Part shown: piece by piece, positions 8,625 to 17,673 of the stretch
Layout: each line of letters opens with the position of its first letter
Numbering within the stretch: the first letter of the stretch is position 1
The notes under the pieces: model-generated
Seen by the model: the letters and a program-made list of their open reading frames with translations, nothing else
Told to the model about the DNA's origin: nothing
The model's database searches: none
Source of the DNA: Butyrivibrio fibrisolvens
GTDB taxonomy: Bacteria > Bacillota > Clostridia > Lachnospirales > Lachnospiraceae
Direction of reading: 5' to 3'
NCBI RefSeq assembly: GCF_023206215.1
Contig: NZ_CP065800.1
Location: 2,356,001-2,420,000, forward strand
DNA length: 64,000 bases
Made by a program: the position numbers and the translations under genes

Positions 8625-9482
8625 ATGAATATAATTAGTACTTGCCCTCATGCCCTGATTGAACACAAATCCAGCGTAGACTATAATGTAAGTATGCAGA
8701 TATTGCGCTACATGGTCTATATTTTGGATGACTATGAGAGGCGTGAGGAGAAGAGGGTGCCGGATATTAGTAAGCTTAAAGGCTTTAAGTATCCGCCTGT
8801 TTTTCCGATTGTGTATTACAATGGTGAAAGTAGCTGGACTGCAGACAAGACGTTGAAGAGCAGAGTGGCACTAATTGACATTTTTAGACCATATATTCCG
8901 GATTATGAATATCATTTAGTCAATACTGCTGATCACGGGAACGAAGAGCTTATTAAGAAGAATGATGGGTTATCACTTCTCATGATTCTTAATAAGATAA
9001 GGAATACAGATGAGTTTAGTTCGCTGAATCTGCCCAAAGACTATTTGGACAATCTATCTGCCAATGCACCTCAAGATGTACTTGACGTTCTTGCCAGAGT
9101 AGTTGCTGTACTACTAAGGAAGCATCGTGTTTCAGAGGATGAGGTTCAGGACTTTGTAAGTCAGATAAAGGAGCGTCATATGAGTGATTTATTTGCTAAC
9201 TTTAAAGCTACTGTCAATGTTCAGGAAGAGCGTAGGATTGGACGAGAACAAGGCCTTGGCATTGGTGAGGAAATAAAACTCATCAAGCTGGTCTGCGGTA
9301 AGATTGGCCTTGGTCAGTCTATTGAACAGATAGCGACTGACCTGCTTGAGGATGAGGAACATATTAAACGTATCAGCCAAATTGCTTCAAAGTATGCACC
9401 GGATTATAATGCTGACAAGATATATGAAGAACTATATAATTTTGATCAAAAACAAAAGTCAGAATTTATAAAAGTTCAGTAG
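8625..9482 (+). CDS. Rpn-family (PD-(D/E)XK, Transposase_31-like) protein, N-terminally truncated
   Basis: The protein resembles Rpn recombination-promoting nucleases. It has the LIEHKSSVDYNVSMQILRYMVYI core with the E-x-K catalytic strand, then YPPVFPIVYYNGESSWTA typical of the family, and a C-terminal helical repeat region. Family members normally begin about 60-80 residues earlier with a segment carrying the first catalytic acidic residue. Here the coding frame starts almost at EHKS, so it is shortened and probably inactive as a nuclease. An AAGG site precedes the ATG at 8625, so it may still be translated. The C-terminal part contains an EQGLGIGEEIK segment. Confidence 0.7.
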   Translation: MNIISTCPHALIEHKSSVDYNVSMQILRYMVYILDDYERREEKRVPDISKLKGFKYPPVFPIVYYNGESSWTADKTLKSRVALIDIFRPYIPDYEYHLVNTADHGNEELIKKNDGLSLLMILNKIRNTDEFSSLNLPKDYLDNLSANAPQDVLDVLARVVAVLLRKHRVSEDEVQDFVSQIKERHMSDLFANFKATVNVQEERRIGREQGLGIGEEIKLIKLVCGKIGLGQSIEQIATDLLEDEEHIKRISQIASKYAPDYNADKIYEELYNFDQKQKSEFIKVQ

Positions 9483-9511
9483 TAGCACTACGTGACTGAA
9501 TAACAAGGAGC

Positions 9512-9556
9512 AACTCCTGATGTAAGGTATGAAATCACCTTCGTCAGGAGTTTTTT
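9512..9556 (+). terminator. Rho-independent terminator after the Rpn gene
   Basis: The arms AACTCCTGATG and CGTCAGGAGTT pair around a 20-base loop and are followed by TTTTTT. Confidence 0.85.
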
Positions 9557-9592
9557 ATATTTACAGATATCAGGAAACAACTTGTTGAAAAG

Positions 9593-9696
9593 TATAAAAA
9601 AGTATAAAATATTAATGTAAGTATAAAAATGTATAAAAACCATAAAAGAAATCATAAAGTATATAAAAAACTATAAAAGCAATCATGAAGTATAAA
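9593..9696 (+). repeat. Helically phased (T/C)ATAAA array upstream of AAA ATPase
   Basis: Units of TATAAA or CATAAA begin at 9593, 9603, 9622, 9632, 9641, 9653, 9662, 9672 and 9691, with a degenerate CATGAA at 9684. Most spacings are 9-10 bases or twice that, close to one helical turn. The array lies just upstream of the ATPase gene at 9728, whose own ribosome site is AAAAAGGAG. A similar array precedes the related ATPase at 44437. It could be intrinsically curved DNA or a cooperative operator. Confidence 0.6.
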
Positions 9697-9727
9697 ATCA
9701 CCAAGTGATCAAAAAGGAGAGGATATC

Positions 9728-10792
9728 ATGCAAAACCCTTTTACCACTACATTCAGTAAAGTGCCAAATTACACATATATACCTACAGAGCAGGAGATGG
9801 AGATAATCGATAATTTTAGATACGATAATCCATCTGAGTCTGTATACAAGATAACAGGGGTAAGAGGCTCTGGTAAAACTGTACTGCTTGCCAAGATAGA
9901 GGAAGAATTATCTTCAGATGACTGGAAGAAAGAAGGCTGGATAGTGTGCCGTCTGACTCCTGCCAGAGATATGCTCAAGCAATTAGCATCATTCATGTAT
10001 AAAGAAAAAATAATAAAAGATAAACCCAAGAGTGTAAGTATGAATGTATCCGGAAGTGTTCTTGGTGCCGGAGGCAGTATAGGCGTTACGAAAGAAAAGA
10101 ATAGTGAGTTTTTTGATATAGGCGTAGAACTTGATGATATGCTTGCAAAGCTAACCTCTCAAGGTAAGAAAATCCTTATTGGAATTGATGAAGTTTCAAA
10201 GACACCTGATATGATAGTCTTTGCATCAGAGTATGGTAAGTGGTTAAGAGCCGGATATTCAATATATCTTGTATGTACCGGACTTTATGAGAATATCGAG
10301 CAGCTGAGTAATGTTAAGAATCTCACGTTCTTTAGAAGGGCTACAACCATTAAGACAGCCCCTCTAAACAATATAAAAATGTCTGAAATGTATAAGGATA
10401 AGCTTAACGTAGATCTTTCTAAAGCTAAAGAACTTGCAGCAATCACAAAAGGATATCCATATGCATTTCAGGAACTTGGAGTTTTGTATTTTCGGAATGG
10501 AGATAAAGAAGAATTTGAGGATATCGTAGGGCAACTTAAGTCAGAACTGTATGCATATGCATATGAGAAGATCTGGGAAGAAATGTCAGAAGGCGACAGA
10601 GAATTGGCAATTCTCATTAGAAATAAATCCGAGTATAAGAGAGATGAAGTAATGAAGATGATGGAAAAAGTCGGCAATTATTCCGTTTATCGTGATAGAC
10701 TTATTAAAAGGGGAATAGTTAATACAAGACATTCATACATTGGTCTTGCATTGCCGTACTTTGGTGAATATATAAAAGAATACTGTATTTGA
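9728..10792 (+). CDS. AAA-family ATP-binding protein
   Basis: This is a cytosolic P-loop ATPase. Walker A is GVRGSGKTVL (about residue 44), Walker B is KILIGIDEVSK (about residue 150), followed by a sensor-like YLVCTGLYENIEQL. A helical lid follows, with a predicted winged-helix C-terminus (EYKRDEVMKMMEKVGNYSVYRDRLIKRGIV). A glycine-rich SGSVLGAGGSIGV stretch between the Walker motifs is shared with the paralogue at 44437 (SVSVLGIGGGISGGSV). The family function is not known; such ATPases are often multicopy in Lachnospiraceae. It stands alone between two terminators behind a phased A/T array, suggesting independent, perhaps self-governed expression. Confidence 0.8.
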   Translation: MQNPFTTTFSKVPNYTYIPTEQEMEIIDNFRYDNPSESVYKITGVRGSGKTVLLAKIEEELSSDDWKKEGWIVCRLTPARDMLKQLASFMYKEKIIKDKPKSVSMNVSGSVLGAGGSIGVTKEKNSEFFDIGVELDDMLAKLTSQGKKILIGIDEVSKTPDMIVFASEYGKWLRAGYSIYLVCTGLYENIEQLSNVKNLTFFRRATTIKTAPLNNIKMSEMYKDKLNVDLSKAKELAAITKGYPYAFQELGVLYFRNGDKEEFEDIVGQLKSELYAYAYEKIWEEMSEGDRELAILIRNKSEYKRDEVMKMMEKVGNYSVYRDRLIKRGIVNTRHSYIGLALPYFGEYIKEYCI

Positions 10793-10848
10793 AATGGTAT
10801 TGTAAATGGCAAGTAGTTTTCCATAAATTCTTGTTTAACAGAAAGTTA

Positions 10849-10894
10849 AACTCCTAATGCCCTGCGCGCAATTGCAGCACGTTAGGAGTTTTTA
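10849..10894 (+). terminator. Terminator after the AAA ATPase gene
   Basis: AACTCCTAATGC and the matching GCACGTTAGGAGTT arm form a stem with a GC-rich loop and a following T-run. The arm sequence closely resembles the terminator at 9512-9556, so the two terminators around this ATPase gene have near-identical stems. Confidence 0.8.
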
Positions 10895-10905
10895 TATGCA
10901 AGATC

Positions 10906-11421
10906 TTAATTTTCGCTAGTCCTTACCAATATATCGCGTAGTAGATCGATAACTACAAGCTGCATGTCTTCAGGTAGCATATGATAGTAGAAAATCAGTT
11001 CTTTGTCGAAGGTGCTAAGCTCTTTTGCGAGTGTATGCTTGGACTTGTTGTTCATTGACAGCAGGAACTCATTGTGTATGTCCGACATCTTCCTGATTAC
11101 TTCCACATAATCACTTGGTGGTTTCTTCTCGTTGACTGGATCCATAAATAGCTCATCATCTAGAGATAGAATCTCAGGGTCTAAATCGGGATCGTTTTCA
11201 GGATTAAGGGGTATTAATGACAGGCGGATGAGCTTTTCAATTGGAACATTATACATTTTGCCGATCTTGTAGAATGCATCCGCAGGTGGAGTGAGTCTCG
11301 TATTCTCGTAGTGGGAGTATGTGGCTCTTGTATCGCCTAGCTTATTGGCTACATCCTTTTGCTTTAGCCCTTTGGATTCTCTTAATAGCCTTAAATAAAC
11401 TGAAAATCTTGTTTCTGACAT
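10906..11421 (-). CDS. XRE-family transcriptional regulator
   Basis: The N-terminal 65 residues form a Cro/CI helix-turn-helix (FSVYLRLLRESKGLKQKDVANKLGDTRATYSHYENTRLTPPADAFYKIGKMYNV). The remaining about 105 residues are acidic and helical and not recognised; they may sense a ligand or dimerise. The ribosome site AGGTGG precedes the ATG. It is the only minus-strand gene between 1 and 20 kb and is divergent from the secreted-protein gene at 11903. It is therefore a reasonable candidate to control that gene or itself, although the palindromes lie 240-420 bases from its start. Confidence 0.85.
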   Translation of the reverse strand: MSETRFSVYLRLLRESKGLKQKDVANKLGDTRATYSHYENTRLTPPADAFYKIGKMYNVPIEKLIRLSLIPLNPENDPDLDPEILSLDDELFMDPVNEKKPPSDYVEVIRKMSDIHNEFLLSMNNKSKHTLAKELSTFDKELIFYYHMLPEDMQLVVIDLLRDILVRTSEN

Positions 11422-11660
11422 GTTTTTTCCACCTAAATCATAAATAGTAAAAATTACTTCCTGAACATAGATTTCAGAAAAACGTACTAATTACGTGGTA
11501 TATAGTTCTATGAATAGAAGCCTAAATATAAACTTATTTTGAAATTGACAGATACCAGCTAAATCAGATCTGCAATATTCAAAACCTAGTTAAAATGGGA
11601 TATTGGGAGCTTTTAGAACAATAAAATTCTACCATGATACAGAAAATTGAAATGACCAAA

Positions 11661-11791
11661 GATATTAATAATATCATATGTAATTTATAAGATAAAATGA
11701 TTAACTTTAAAAGTTATCATCCGATAAAAATAGATGTAACGGTAAAGATATTCTAAATATCAAAATAAGGTTGATTAATATTCAGAATATC
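11661..11791. promoter_or_regulatory. Three operator-like inverted repeats (GATATT-N3-AATATC)
   Basis: Two perfect sites, GATATTAATAATATC (11661-11675) and GATATTCTAAATATC (11747-11761), and one with a single mismatch, AATATTCAGAATATC (11777-11791), sit in the 480-base divergent spacer. Starts are 86 and 30 bases apart. They look like binding sites for a dimeric regulator, possibly the XRE protein at 10906-11421. The rest of the 11422-11902 spacer is A/T-rich with no gene. Confidence 0.55.
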
Positions 11792-11812
11792 GTAAAATAT
11801 AAGTATGCGGTT

Positions 11813-11845
11813 ATCATAATTACTTATTGTGAAAGTAAGTATGAT
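11813..11845. promoter_or_regulatory. 33-base inverted repeat upstream of the secreted-protein gene
   Basis: ATCATAATTACTT and AAGTAAGTATGAT pair at 12 of 13 positions around a 7-base loop, ending about 57 bases before the ATG at 11903. It could be an operator or a leader hairpin. Confidence 0.45.
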
Positions 11846-11902
11846 GCATCGCTTATATTATCCCCAACCTAAACGTTTAATGTTGAAAGGAGAAAAGACG
11901 AT

Positions 11903-12670
11903 ATGAACATGAAGTTCGTAAAGAGATTCCTTGCTGTATCCATGGCAGCAACGATCATGGTAGTACCTATGGTGGCTAGTGCTAATGATCCTGCTAGTGA
12001 TCCTGCTGGTGTTATTACTGGGTCAGAGCAGGATGGTTCTGTTCCTTCTGATAAGAAAGATGAGGAGCAAGCAGTTCCAAATCCTTCTGATAAGAAAGAT
12101 GAGGAGCCAGCAGATCAGACAACACAGAAGACAACACAGAAGACCAAGACAGCAGAGCAGACCACTCAGGCTACACAGTCAACTCAGACAGAGCAGGAGT
12201 CAGCAGGAGAGAAGCTCAATAAGACTATGGCTGAGAAGACAGCAGCAAGTACATCTGCAGTTGTTGGCGGCGTAACTCTTAAAACTAATGTAGCAGGAAC
12301 CGTTGATGTTACAAATTCCAAGACATTTAAGGCGTTCGTACTTACATCAACTAACGGCAAGACTGCAGGCGACAAGCAGACAGTATTCTCAAAGACTGCC
12401 CAAGAATCTCCTATGGCATTTGATTCAGCTAATGCAGCTGCAGCAGCTATCGGCGGAACAGTAGTTGGTGATGCTATTAATGCTGATATCACACTTAAGA
12501 ACGGCGGAACAGCTAAGGCTGTCCTTAAAGAAGCTCCTACTGGAACCGTTAAGGTTATCCAGGTAGCTGATGGCGGTGATACAACAGTTCTTGATGCTAC
12601 TGTTGATGGAACAGTTGTTTCTTTCACACCTTCTAACGGACATTTCACATATTTCATAGTAGTAATCTGA
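11903..12670 (+). CDS. Secreted Thr/Gln-rich protein of unknown function
   Basis: A clear signal peptide (residues 1-27, KFVKRFLAVSMAATIMVVPMVASA) is followed by a low-complexity stalk. The stalk has two copies of PSDKKDEE and a T/Q/K-rich stretch (TTQKTTQKTKTAEQTTQATQ) to about residue 105. The last about 145 residues look folded and end in FTPSNGHFTYFIVVI. No sortase motif, no C-terminal membrane span and no recognised catalytic motif were seen. The ribosome site AAAGGAG is strong. It is monocistronic, with its own terminator and an unusually elaborate upstream region. A role at the cell surface is likely; function unknown. Confidence 0.75.
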   Translation: MNMKFVKRFLAVSMAATIMVVPMVASANDPASDPAGVITGSEQDGSVPSDKKDEEQAVPNPSDKKDEEPADQTTQKTTQKTKTAEQTTQATQSTQTEQESAGEKLNKTMAEKTAASTSAVVGGVTLKTNVAGTVDVTNSKTFKAFVLTSTNGKTAGDKQTVFSKTAQESPMAFDSANAAAAAIGGTVVGDAINADITLKNGGTAKAVLKEAPTGTVKVIQVADGGDTTVLDATVDGTVVSFTPSNGHFTYFIVVI

Positions 12671-12683
12671 TCACATAAGGCAC

Positions 12684-12721
12684 AATGCGGGGCAGTATCG
12701 CAAGCTGCTCCGCATTTTTTT
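12684..12721 (+). terminator. Terminator after the secreted-protein gene
   Basis: AATGCGGGGCAG pairs with CTGCTCCGCATT around a 9-base loop and is followed by a run of seven T's. Confidence 0.9.
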
Positions 12722-12822
12722 AGCAATACTGATAGAATATATATGTTTCAAGAGGTACTTTGATCCAGCGTACTATATGAGTTTTATTATTATGCAAAAA
12801 AGCTCCGTGAAAGGGAAAGTCC

Positions 12823-14595
12823 TTGAGAACAAATCTTAAATCCAGACGATTTCTTGTTTTTATATCTATTATCATCCTGTGTATATGTTTTGGCGGATTA
12901 GGTGGTATCTACAGTTTCTGGGCCTATCCGGATGAGTTTGGCTACTGGTCACCTGCTGCAAGACTTAGCGGATATGACTGGTCGCAGGTGACATCTATCG
13001 GTTCGTACTATTCTTATGGGTACAGCCTGATTTTATATATAATCTTTAATATTTTCAAAAACGCAGTAACAGCATACAGAGCAGCAATAGTCATTAACTT
13101 TGCTTTGAGCATTGCTGCTGTATGGATCATATATTTTTTTATAAGCGATATTAGGAATATACATAGTGAAGGTAGGGCTCTGAGCGCTGCTGCGATAATA
13201 AGTGCATCTGCTGTAATGTATCCGGCATGGTCTTTATATTCGCAGAGCACTATGTCAGAGAGTCTTATATTGTTTTTATTTGTACTTGTTTCTTTTTTGA
13301 TGTACAGATTTTTGAAAAAACCAGGTATCATCGGCGGACTTGCACTTGCTGCATGCTCGATGTATGCATATCTTGTCCATATGAGAATGATAGGAACTGT
13401 TATAGCGATAATACTGACACTTCTTGTATGGGCGCTTAGCTGCGGCAATCGCAGGATTAGGATAGGGATACTATCTTTTATAGCAGTAACTATAGTTGTA
13501 TTTGTAGTAAGCTTTGTGATCAAAAGTCACATAGTTTCTGAGGTTTATACTTTTCAGTCCAAAGAGACTATCAATTGGAATGATTATAACGGTCAATTGC
13601 CCAAGATATTGAAGATTTTTTCCCTCCAAGGGATGAAATACATGTTTGAAAATATCTCTGGTAAAGTCCTTTATATAAGCCTTGCTTCATATGGCCTGGG
13701 AATATGGGGGATAGGTGCGATAACATCCCTTTTTGTAAAGGGTATCAGATCACTGAAAAATAGAGGATCTGGGAGCCGTGCTTTGTTTGAAGTATATATA
13801 TTTCTGGCTGTATTTGCACAGATTGGTGTAGCTCTTGTGTATCTGATAGATTCTCCATCTCCTGATAATACAAGGCTTGATCTGCTGCTCCATGGAAGAT
13901 ATACGGATATGCTGATTCCGGTGCTGTTTATATATGGAATATATGCAATGTATTATGCAGGGCATCCGGTGATCATCACAGGCATTATATCTGCGGCAGA
14001 CGTACTATTAAGTCTTCCTATATTGGGGGTTATCAGTAGGAACAATACCGGAATGAGTGAGTTGCAGGGATTTACTATGGCCGGAGTCAGCTACATGCTA
14101 TCGCCATCTGATAGCGATTCAAAGGCTTTTCTCATAAGGGCAGTTTTATTTGGAATAGTTATTTCTTGGGGTGTATGCTTTATAGTTCTAATGGCTCGCA
14201 TGACTAATGAATCGGTGATACTGGCAGGTATTATCATGGTTCAGCTGGTATTGTCGGTGATAACCTGCAATAAGTATATGTATTCGATACAGCCTTATGT
14301 ATATACAGATGTACAGCTGACAAGGAAAGTCGAAAAGCTTCAAAACGAGGATCCTGGCAGGCAGATAATACATATCTTTAAAGGTGGGATTCCTTATATA
14401 GAAGTTGTTCAGTTTGGCTTAAGGGATAAAACAATTGATGTTATTGATGCTGAAGTAGAGGATGTTAATATAGATTCCTTACCTGATGGAGCAATAATCA
14501 TAACAGATGCGGATACACCTTTAGATGGTGAGCTTTGCAATAGATATGATACTCCTATCTATTATGGACATCTGAAATTATATTTTAATGAATGA
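12823..14595 (+). CDS. GT-C type multi-spanning membrane glycosyltransferase (ArnT/PMT-like)
   Basis: This is a 590-residue protein with roughly a dozen hydrophobic segments. The first extracytoplasmic loop holds AYPDEFGYWSPAARL; an acidic pair in this position is the catalytic hallmark of GT-C transferases (GT39/GT83 type), which use polyprenyl-phosphate sugars outside the membrane. The C-terminal about 120 residues form a soluble domain. The start is a TTG with a GGGAAAG site. The downstream GT2 at 15358, a polyprenyl-phosphate-sugar synthase type, could supply its donor. The acceptor is unknown. It heads the second glycan locus, which extends to 20838. Confidence 0.7.
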   Translation: MRTNLKSRRFLVFISIIILCICFGGLGGIYSFWAYPDEFGYWSPAARLSGYDWSQVTSIGSYYSYGYSLILYIIFNIFKNAVTAYRAAIVINFALSIAAVWIIYFFISDIRNIHSEGRALSAAAIISASAVMYPAWSLYSQSTMSESLILFLFVLVSFLMYRFLKKPGIIGGLALAACSMYAYLVHMRMIGTVIAIILTLLVWALSCGNRRIRIGILSFIAVTIVVFVVSFVIKSHIVSEVYTFQSKETINWNDYNGQLPKILKIFSLQGMKYMFENISGKVLYISLASYGLGIWGIGAITSLFVKGIRSLKNRGSGSRALFEVYIFLAVFAQIGVALVYLIDSPSPDNTRLDLLLHGRYTDMLIPVLFIYGIYAMYYAGHPVIITGIISAADVLLSLPILGVISRNNTGMSELQGFTMAGVSYMLSPSDSDSKAFLIRAVLFGIVISWGVCFIVLMARMTNESVILAGIIMVQLVLSVITCNKYMYSIQPYVYTDVQLTRKVEKLQNEDPGRQIIHIFKGGIPYIEVVQFGLRDKTIDVIDAEVEDVNIDSLPDGAIIITDADTPLDGELCNRYDTPIYYGHLKLYFNE

Positions 14596-14638
14596 TTTTG
14601 GGTAAAAATATGAAGCGCCTAAATAAAGGAGTAGTACC

Positions 14639-15304
14639 ATGAACATATATATTATGAAGATAAAAAATTTCATATTACTATTGATGATCATGTGCATAGT
14701 TCTTTCTTCAATATCTATGAGTGTTATGTCATATGCTGCCATAAGTGGTGATGTAAATACGATAGTTTCGCAGACTTACGCATTTGAAGAGCCGTCTATG
14801 GATTCTGAGAAGATAAGGGAATTAAATATTGGAGATTCTGTTTTTGTAACAGGGCAGGAGGGTGATTTCTATATCATCTACTACAAAGAAATGACTCAGT
14901 ATGTTCCTAAATATGCTATAGATGGAACTGATGCGCCGGCTTCTGTTACCGGGGTATCTGTTAATCCTGATGCTGCATCTCTTGCATCATCCGCAAGGAA
15001 AGCTAGAGAAGAAAGTGACAAAGCCTTGCACGAAGAGTTCAAGCAGCAGGAAGCATATAATGAAATACTCGAAGATACGCTGGAGCAGGAGAGGAAGGCT
15101 AAGCGGAATACCGTGATATGGATAACTGTAATGGTGTTCCTGTGTGTATGCATGATTGCAGTCAGTGTACTTGCTGTAATTGGCAATAAGAATGATCAAG
15201 AGGATATAGCTCAAAACGGTGAAAACAAAGCTGGTAATTCTATAGAAGGTAAAACTGAAGATAATAAACTTGAAGATAGTAAATCTAAAGAAAATATATT
15301 ATAA
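14639..15304 (+). CDS. SH3-like domain membrane protein
   Basis: The N-terminal signal or anchor helix (NFILLLMIMCIVLSSISMSVMSYA) is followed by a bacterial SH3-like domain, about residues 35-97 (TIVSQTYAFEEPSMDSEKIRELNIGDSVFVTGQEGDFYIIYY). Then come a charged helical stretch, a second membrane helix (VIWITVMVFLCVCMIAVSVLAVIG) and a hydrophilic, repeat-rich Lys/Glu/Asn tail. SH3b domains often bind peptidoglycan, so a wall-associated role within the polysaccharide locus is plausible. A ribosome site AAAGGAG lies 8 bases before the ATG. Confidence 0.7.
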   Translation: MNIYIMKIKNFILLLMIMCIVLSSISMSVMSYAAISGDVNTIVSQTYAFEEPSMDSEKIRELNIGDSVFVTGQEGDFYIIYYKEMTQYVPKYAIDGTDAPASVTGVSVNPDAASLASSARKAREESDKALHEEFKQQEAYNEILEDTLEQERKAKRNTVIWITVMVFLCVCMIAVSVLAVIGNKNDQEDIAQNGENKAGNSIEGKTEDNKLEDSKSKENIL

Positions 15305-15357
15305 GAAGATGTTAACAAAAGATTGTAACGATAATTCATAGGAGCCTGGTCATCCAT

Positions 15358-16350
15358 ATGAAACTGATAATTCAGATTCCATGTTTCAATGAACAGAATA
15401 CTCTTATCACAACTCTTGATGACCTTCCCAAGGAGCTTGATGGCATTGATAAGATTGAATACCTGATCATCAATGACGGAAGTTCTGATAAGACTACGCA
15501 GGTTGCCAGAGACTGGGGAGTTGATTATATCGTTAATTTCACCCAGAACAAGGGACTTGCAAAGGGCTTCATGACAGGGCTTGATGTATGTCTGGAAAAT
15601 GGTGCTGATATAATCGTCAATACCGATGCTGACAATCAGTATTGCGGTGATGATATTGCAAGGCTCATAGAACCAATCCTCGAGGGGCGTGCTGACATCG
15701 TGATTGGTGAAAGACCAATCGAAGAGAATGAGAATTTTTCTTTTCTCAAGAAAAAATTGCAGCGCCTCGGCTCCTGGGCTGTACGTCAGGCATCAAAGAC
15801 TACGATTCCGGATGCTCCGTCGGGCTTTAGAGCTTTTTCCAGAGAAGCGGCACTAAAACTAAATGTTGTAAATGACTATACCTATACGCTGGAAACAATA
15901 GTGCAGGCGGGAAGAGAGAAGATTCCGATAGTATCAGTGCCTATAAGGGTCAATCCAACCCTAAGGCCATCAAGGCTTGCCCATACTATGTGGGGTTATG
16001 TCAGAACTTCAATGCTCACTATATTAAGAGCGTATCTTATTTATAAACCTTTAAAATTCTTCCAGTTTTTGTCTTTGTTCCCAATCATACCTGGACTTAT
16101 AGTATGGATCAGGTTCATATATCTATTTATTAAGTATGGTGGAGCCGGACATGTACAGTCTCTGATACTGGGGTGTACCTTGATCATAATAGGTGCTATG
16201 TGTCAGATGATAGGAATACTGGGTGATACGATAACTGCTAATCGCAAGATACTTCAGGATACTCAGTATCACACCAGAAAGATGTATTATGACGGCGTCA
16301 AACAGGCTGATATAACTGAGCATGAGAAATGTAGGATCTATTACAGGTAG
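15358..16350 (+). CDS. Family 2 glycosyltransferase (dolichyl-phosphate-mannose-synthase-like)
   Basis: The protein is a GT2 fold of the DPM-synthase subfamily: PCFNEQNTL at the N-terminus, INDGSSDKT, NTDADNQYCGDDI (DXD-type metal site) and PSGFRAFSREA acceptor loop. Two C-terminal membrane helices (about residues 230-290) anchor it. Such enzymes load a sugar onto a polyprenyl phosphate at the inner membrane face. This fits donor supply for the GT-C protein at 12823, which is an inference from gene neighbourhood. It starts at an ATG preceded by AGGAGCC. Confidence 0.85.
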   Translation: MKLIIQIPCFNEQNTLITTLDDLPKELDGIDKIEYLIINDGSSDKTTQVARDWGVDYIVNFTQNKGLAKGFMTGLDVCLENGADIIVNTDADNQYCGDDIARLIEPILEGRADIVIGERPIEENENFSFLKKKLQRLGSWAVRQASKTTIPDAPSGFRAFSREAALKLNVVNDYTYTLETIVQAGREKIPIVSVPIRVNPTLRPSRLAHTMWGYVRTSMLTILRAYLIYKPLKFFQFLSLFPIIPGLIVWIRFIYLFIKYGGAGHVQSLILGCTLIIIGAMCQMIGILGDTITANRKILQDTQYHTRKMYYDGVKQADITEHEKCRIYYR

Positions 16351-16449
16351 ATGCCTGTGAGTCAATAATATGATTTATTGAACGTATATTCCAGAAACAC
16401 GCATTTATTGCGTGTTCGTAGTTCAAAAATGTATATATGATTTGTCCAG

Positions 16450-17544
16450 ATGGATAGGGGCACAATAGTAGTTTTTGATGAGGCGCGTATGATACCTTCT
16501 CGCCTGACAGAGATTCTAAGAGGACGTAAAGTAATATATATTACAGTCAAGAATGCTGATTATATTAGGACTCTCCAGTTTAGAAGAGTCCTTTTGGAAT
16601 GCGCTTTGGAGAGTCTTGTGATATCTTCTGAGAAGGCTGGTCCTATATCAAGAGTATTCGATTTGAGGCGCAGACTAAAGTCTATAGATCTTTCCTATTA
16701 TGATGTGATAATAGTAGGATTCCTCCCGCAACTTATCTGGAAGTATATCAGAAAAAAGGCCGGAAGACAGGAACGATTAGATAGACCTGTGTTTGTAGCG
16801 GATTTTTTCTTATCTTTATATGACACTATAGTTCTTGATAGGAAGTATATAGGTACTGGTAATCCGCTATCAAGATATCTTGAATCTCTAGACAGGAAGG
16901 TGCTTGAAGACGCGGATTATGTACTTACGGATACCGAAGCTGATGCTGATTTCTTCGGATCAGAAATTCTTGGATATAGGCGCAGCGATATAGAACCTTT
17001 TTACTTAGAAGCAGAGTCATCTATCTATAAAGCGTCCCCTGAAGATGAAAAGACGTATTTGGCCACAGAAGAAGCTGAATATCTTCAGGATAAGAGAACT
17101 TTTGAAGTGCTGTATTTTGGCACAGGACTTCCTTTGCAGGGAATAGATGTTGTTATAGAAGCATATCTGATTCTTGCAAGAAAGTATGAAGGCAGGGACA
17201 TCCGGATGACTTATATAGGAGGACTTGATGATGCCTTACAACATATAGTCGAAAGATATTCGTGTATAGATATAATGCCATGGCTTTCTCAGGAAGAACT
17301 GGCAGCAAGGATAAGGAGAGCGGATCTGTGTCTTGCAGGGCATTTTGCATATGGCGATGGCAAGCAGGATCGCACTATCCCTGGCAAGGCATTCATATAC
17401 GAAGCTATGAACAAGAAGATGATCCTTGGAGATTCCAGGGCTAATCATGAGATCTTTATAGAGGATGAGAATCACCATTTTGTTCGAAGGGGAGATTCGG
17501 AAGCGCTGTCTAAAGCTATCGAGACTTTTGGGTGGAAGCAGTAA
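16450..17544 (+). CDS. GT4-like glycosyltransferase
   Basis: This is a two-domain GT-B protein. The C-terminal half carries VLYFGTGLPLQGIDVVIEAY, RMTYIGG, IDIMPWLSQEELAARIRRADLCLAGHFAYGDGKQDRTIPGKAFIYEAMNKK and a FVRRGD near the end, all typical positions for nucleotide-sugar binding in GT4 proteins. The N-terminal half is more divergent. The donor cannot be identified. It lies in the 12.8-20.8 kb glycan locus, 99 bases after the previous gene, with a small AACACGC/GCGTGTT hairpin in the gap. Confidence 0.7.
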   Translation: MDRGTIVVFDEARMIPSRLTEILRGRKVIYITVKNADYIRTLQFRRVLLECALESLVISSEKAGPISRVFDLRRRLKSIDLSYYDVIIVGFLPQLIWKYIRKKAGRQERLDRPVFVADFFLSLYDTIVLDRKYIGTGNPLSRYLESLDRKVLEDADYVLTDTEADADFFGSEILGYRRSDIEPFYLEAESSIYKASPEDEKTYLATEEAEYLQDKRTFEVLYFGTGLPLQGIDVVIEAYLILARKYEGRDIRMTYIGGLDDALQHIVERYSCIDIMPWLSQEELAARIRRADLCLAGHFAYGDGKQDRTIPGKAFIYEAMNKKMILGDSRANHEIFIEDENHHFVRRGDSEALSKAIETFGWKQ

Positions 17545-17673
17545 TTTAACAGCGCTGTCTGGGCGTGGATTTTTTCCTGACACCTTTCCGCTTAGGCAGA
17601 GCAAAGCCTTTGGTGATGCTGCACTGTCTAAGTAGGAAGGCTGAGTTATTTTCTGATATTACTGAGGTTCGAT

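Noticed and set aside
12184..12726. Long minus-strand open frame over the secreted-protein gene
   Set aside because: It is the antisense shadow of the Ala/Thr-rich coding sequence; it starts within the terminator hairpin and has no ribosome site.
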